Source: Steromphala cineraria
Taxonomy: Eukaryota > Mollusca > Gastropoda > Trochida > Trochidae
Length of the DNA: 64,000 nucleotides
Direction of reading: 5' to 3'
Assembly (NCBI GenBank): GCA_916613615.1
Contig: OU744724.1
Span: 19,268,171 to 19,332,170 of the forward strand
A program made the position numbers and the translations under genes. The notes under the pieces are model-generated. The model did not search any database and had not been told where the DNA came from. It was given only the letters and a program-made list of their open reading frames with translations. Below are positions 62,130 through 64,000 of this stretch, in pieces (the stretch's first letter is position 1; every line of letters begins with the position of its first letter).

Positions 62130-62265
62130 CCTTTAATACAGTTTAGGCGTTCATTCGACAATTTTAGATTCTATTGATGCACATTGAGTCACTATGTATA
62201 GAATAGGAGCCTTTAAAACAGTCTAGGTCCTCATGGAGCAATTCTAGATTCTACGGATACGTGAA
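62130..62265. repeat. Diverged tandem duplication of about 85 bp
   Basis: GGAGCCTTTAATACAGTTTA and GGAGCCTTTAAAACAGTCTA head two similar units; a third relative (GCCTTAAATACAGTCTAGGT) is at about 54872. Confidence 0.6.
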
Positions 62266-62872
62266 TAAAATACAAGACTAATAACTAAATTCAAGAAATA
62301 CATTTTGTTAAATATTGCTCTAAAGTCGGTAGCAATTTTCGATTTTATAAAATTGTTTGTTCCTTGGACAATTAAAACCTACTCAACGTTTGCATTTGTC
62401 AAAATATTACAAATATAGTTTTGTTATTCGTTAACAAATGCAGAACCCTAGGTCATCTGAAACGAACCAAATTTCATAACGTCAAAGTTCCAAACGTTTT
62501 TTTAATTCTCAATGGCTGTCAACTGTCAACAGAATTTACTTGTAGATATGCGAAAATGCATTCAAACATTTTAATTAACATATTGTACATATATATAAAG
62601 AAATGCCTGATTGTCACACCAAAGGCCTCTGTGTTCTTATAAAGACACGGACTCCTACACTATTACTTGTAATAAAGAATGTTCGTATTCTCCATTGGTG
62701 GATTCCTATTCTATTCTTCAGATTGTTGTCATGAAACGTGATACATGGATATGCAAACCTGATCCCATCTGCTGATAGAAAGGTTGAAACCAGAGCGTCC
62801 ACTCCACAGGAGTCCAGGGTGTTATACATACCACCTACGCGTACTTAACACCTGATACATCTTCACTTACCT

Positions 62873-63500
62873 TAAAGGTACTGTAGCACCTTTTTAACAA
62901 TTCGATTGATCCGTTTGTACCATTGAGTATCAGTAAATGCAAATATATTTGCAATCAGAAGGTTAAAACAATGTTATCTTCAAGGTACCGTAGCGAGGTT
63001 TTTGGAGATTCAAAGTGATCCATTTTACCATTGAATATAAGTTTATGCAAACTACATTCACTAACCTTTGAACAATTCGATTTATCTATTTTTACCATTT
63101 GATATCAGTTTATGCGAAATATATTTGCATTCAGAAGGTTTTAACAACATCATACACCTTCACTTACCTTTAAGGTCTTGTAGTACGTTTTGAACAAATC
63201 GATTGATTCATTTTTACCATTGGAAAACAGTATACGAAATATAGTAATGCAAATTTTGCACTCAGAAGGTTAAAACAATGTTATCTTTAAGGTACCGTAG
63301 CAAGGTTTTGGGAGATTCAAAGTGGTCCATTTTACCATTGAATATCAGTTTATGCGAAATATATTTGCATTCAGAAGGTTTAATCAATGTCACCCACCTT
63401 CAGTTACCTTTAATGTACTTAAGCACGTTTTTTTGAAATTCCAATTGTTCTATTTTTTAACCATTGAATATGAGTTTATATGAACCATGTTTGTATACAG
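62873..63500. repeat. About 105-bp tandem repeat, 5-6 diverged units
   Basis: Repeated core AAGGTACCGTAGCAAGGTTT, TTTACCATTGAATATCAGTT, GCGAAATATATTTGCATTCA, GAAGGTT. Alternate units resemble each other more, so there may be a two-unit higher-order period. Confidence 0.75.
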
Positions 63501-64000
63501 AGGGGATAAAATCCCATTACTCAACCCGATTTTCCGTTGTCGTAGAATGAGGAATAGCGTATCAATCGAAAACTGCATGTGACCATGTTGGGCTCGTAAT
63601 TCTGATTCGGAAAGCTTAACTGAAATTGGCATATTTGTTATGGGGCTGGTACTAAAATGAACTGATGTAAACATGGCCATGTAATCGATAACATAAATTT
63701 TAAGCTTCGTGATTCAAATATCAAATTTGTGCACATATGCTATTAATTTTGTCAAAAACGCACATTGAATACTTATGTTATAATTGTTAGTAAAACTCTG
63801 TTGGGTTCCTAGAAAGCGAGTTTGTGCCATAAATTCTATGAAATCTATTATCAGAATGTTTAAAATAACAAAGTTTGCGCATTTAAGCAAAAAAATATCA
63901 CTGGTTATGGCAAATGTTTTTGAAACGGGCATATCAGCAATCTTGGCTAAATAGAATCATTTCTAAAACTAGAAACACATATTAAAAAGAAACAAATTTT

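Noticed and set aside
1..64000. tRNA, rRNA or snRNA genes
   Set aside because: I looked for tRNA B-box-like GGTTCGAATCC text and common RNA gene cores and found none convincing.

Overview
This is a window of AT-rich animal DNA with no bacterial gene organisation: genes split by GT-AG introns, minisatellites, and Penelope-like, non-LTR and MITE-type transposon remnants. The elements that start TAGCTCATC and carry GTCC runs, and the foldback MITEs, make me infer a lophotrochozoan, most likely a bivalve or other mollusc. That is inference from repeat style, not from a marker gene.

The main structure is a head-to-tail segmental duplication. Copy A (1-14552, running off the left edge) and copy B (19438-41865) each carry one minus-strand gene for a secreted protein with a YWTD-like (LDL-receptor class B-like) beta-propeller. 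I assembled the gene exon by exon. Copy B has seven exons whose splice phases all agree, from an ATG at 41204 to a TGA at 19174, giving 1206 nt and 401 residues. Copy A has the equivalent exons 1-6; its last exon should lie about 160 bp beyond the window start.

Intron 3 of both genes is filled by a minisatellite with a 45-bp unit: about 4.0 kb in A (4794-8800) and about 9.05 kb in B (24452-33502). The unit is a multiple of three and nearly stop-free, so it produces very long meaningless ORFs on both strands (up to 2905 codons). The arrays grew by block duplications (periods of 765 bp in A; 882, 924 and 1533 bp in B), B contains a 24-bp truncated unit, and one A-type two-unit signature sits inside array B.

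The two copies have diverged by insertions. A gained a broken Penelope-like retroelement in intron 5. B gained a Penelope endonuclease fragment and a 2.3-kb tandem-repeat element in intron 1, and a sevenfold amplification of a 286-bp segment at the intron 4/exon 5 edge.

The 14553-19173 spacer holds a decayed LINE reverse-transcriptase fragment, a foldback MITE with perfect 9-bp target duplications and a CCGTATTT-type TIR element. The right part (41866-64000) is mostly unique AT-rich DNA with scattered repeats: a second copy of the same foldback MITE, Penelope-type termini, a second TAGCTCATC element and tandem repeats near 45.6 and 63 kb. It also has a few weak plus-strand exon candidates, one with a frame break near 43040. 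I could not identify a further gene there with confidence. The likely novel item is the pair of intronic 45-bp arrays in recently duplicated propeller genes and their exchange history, not a new enzyme system.
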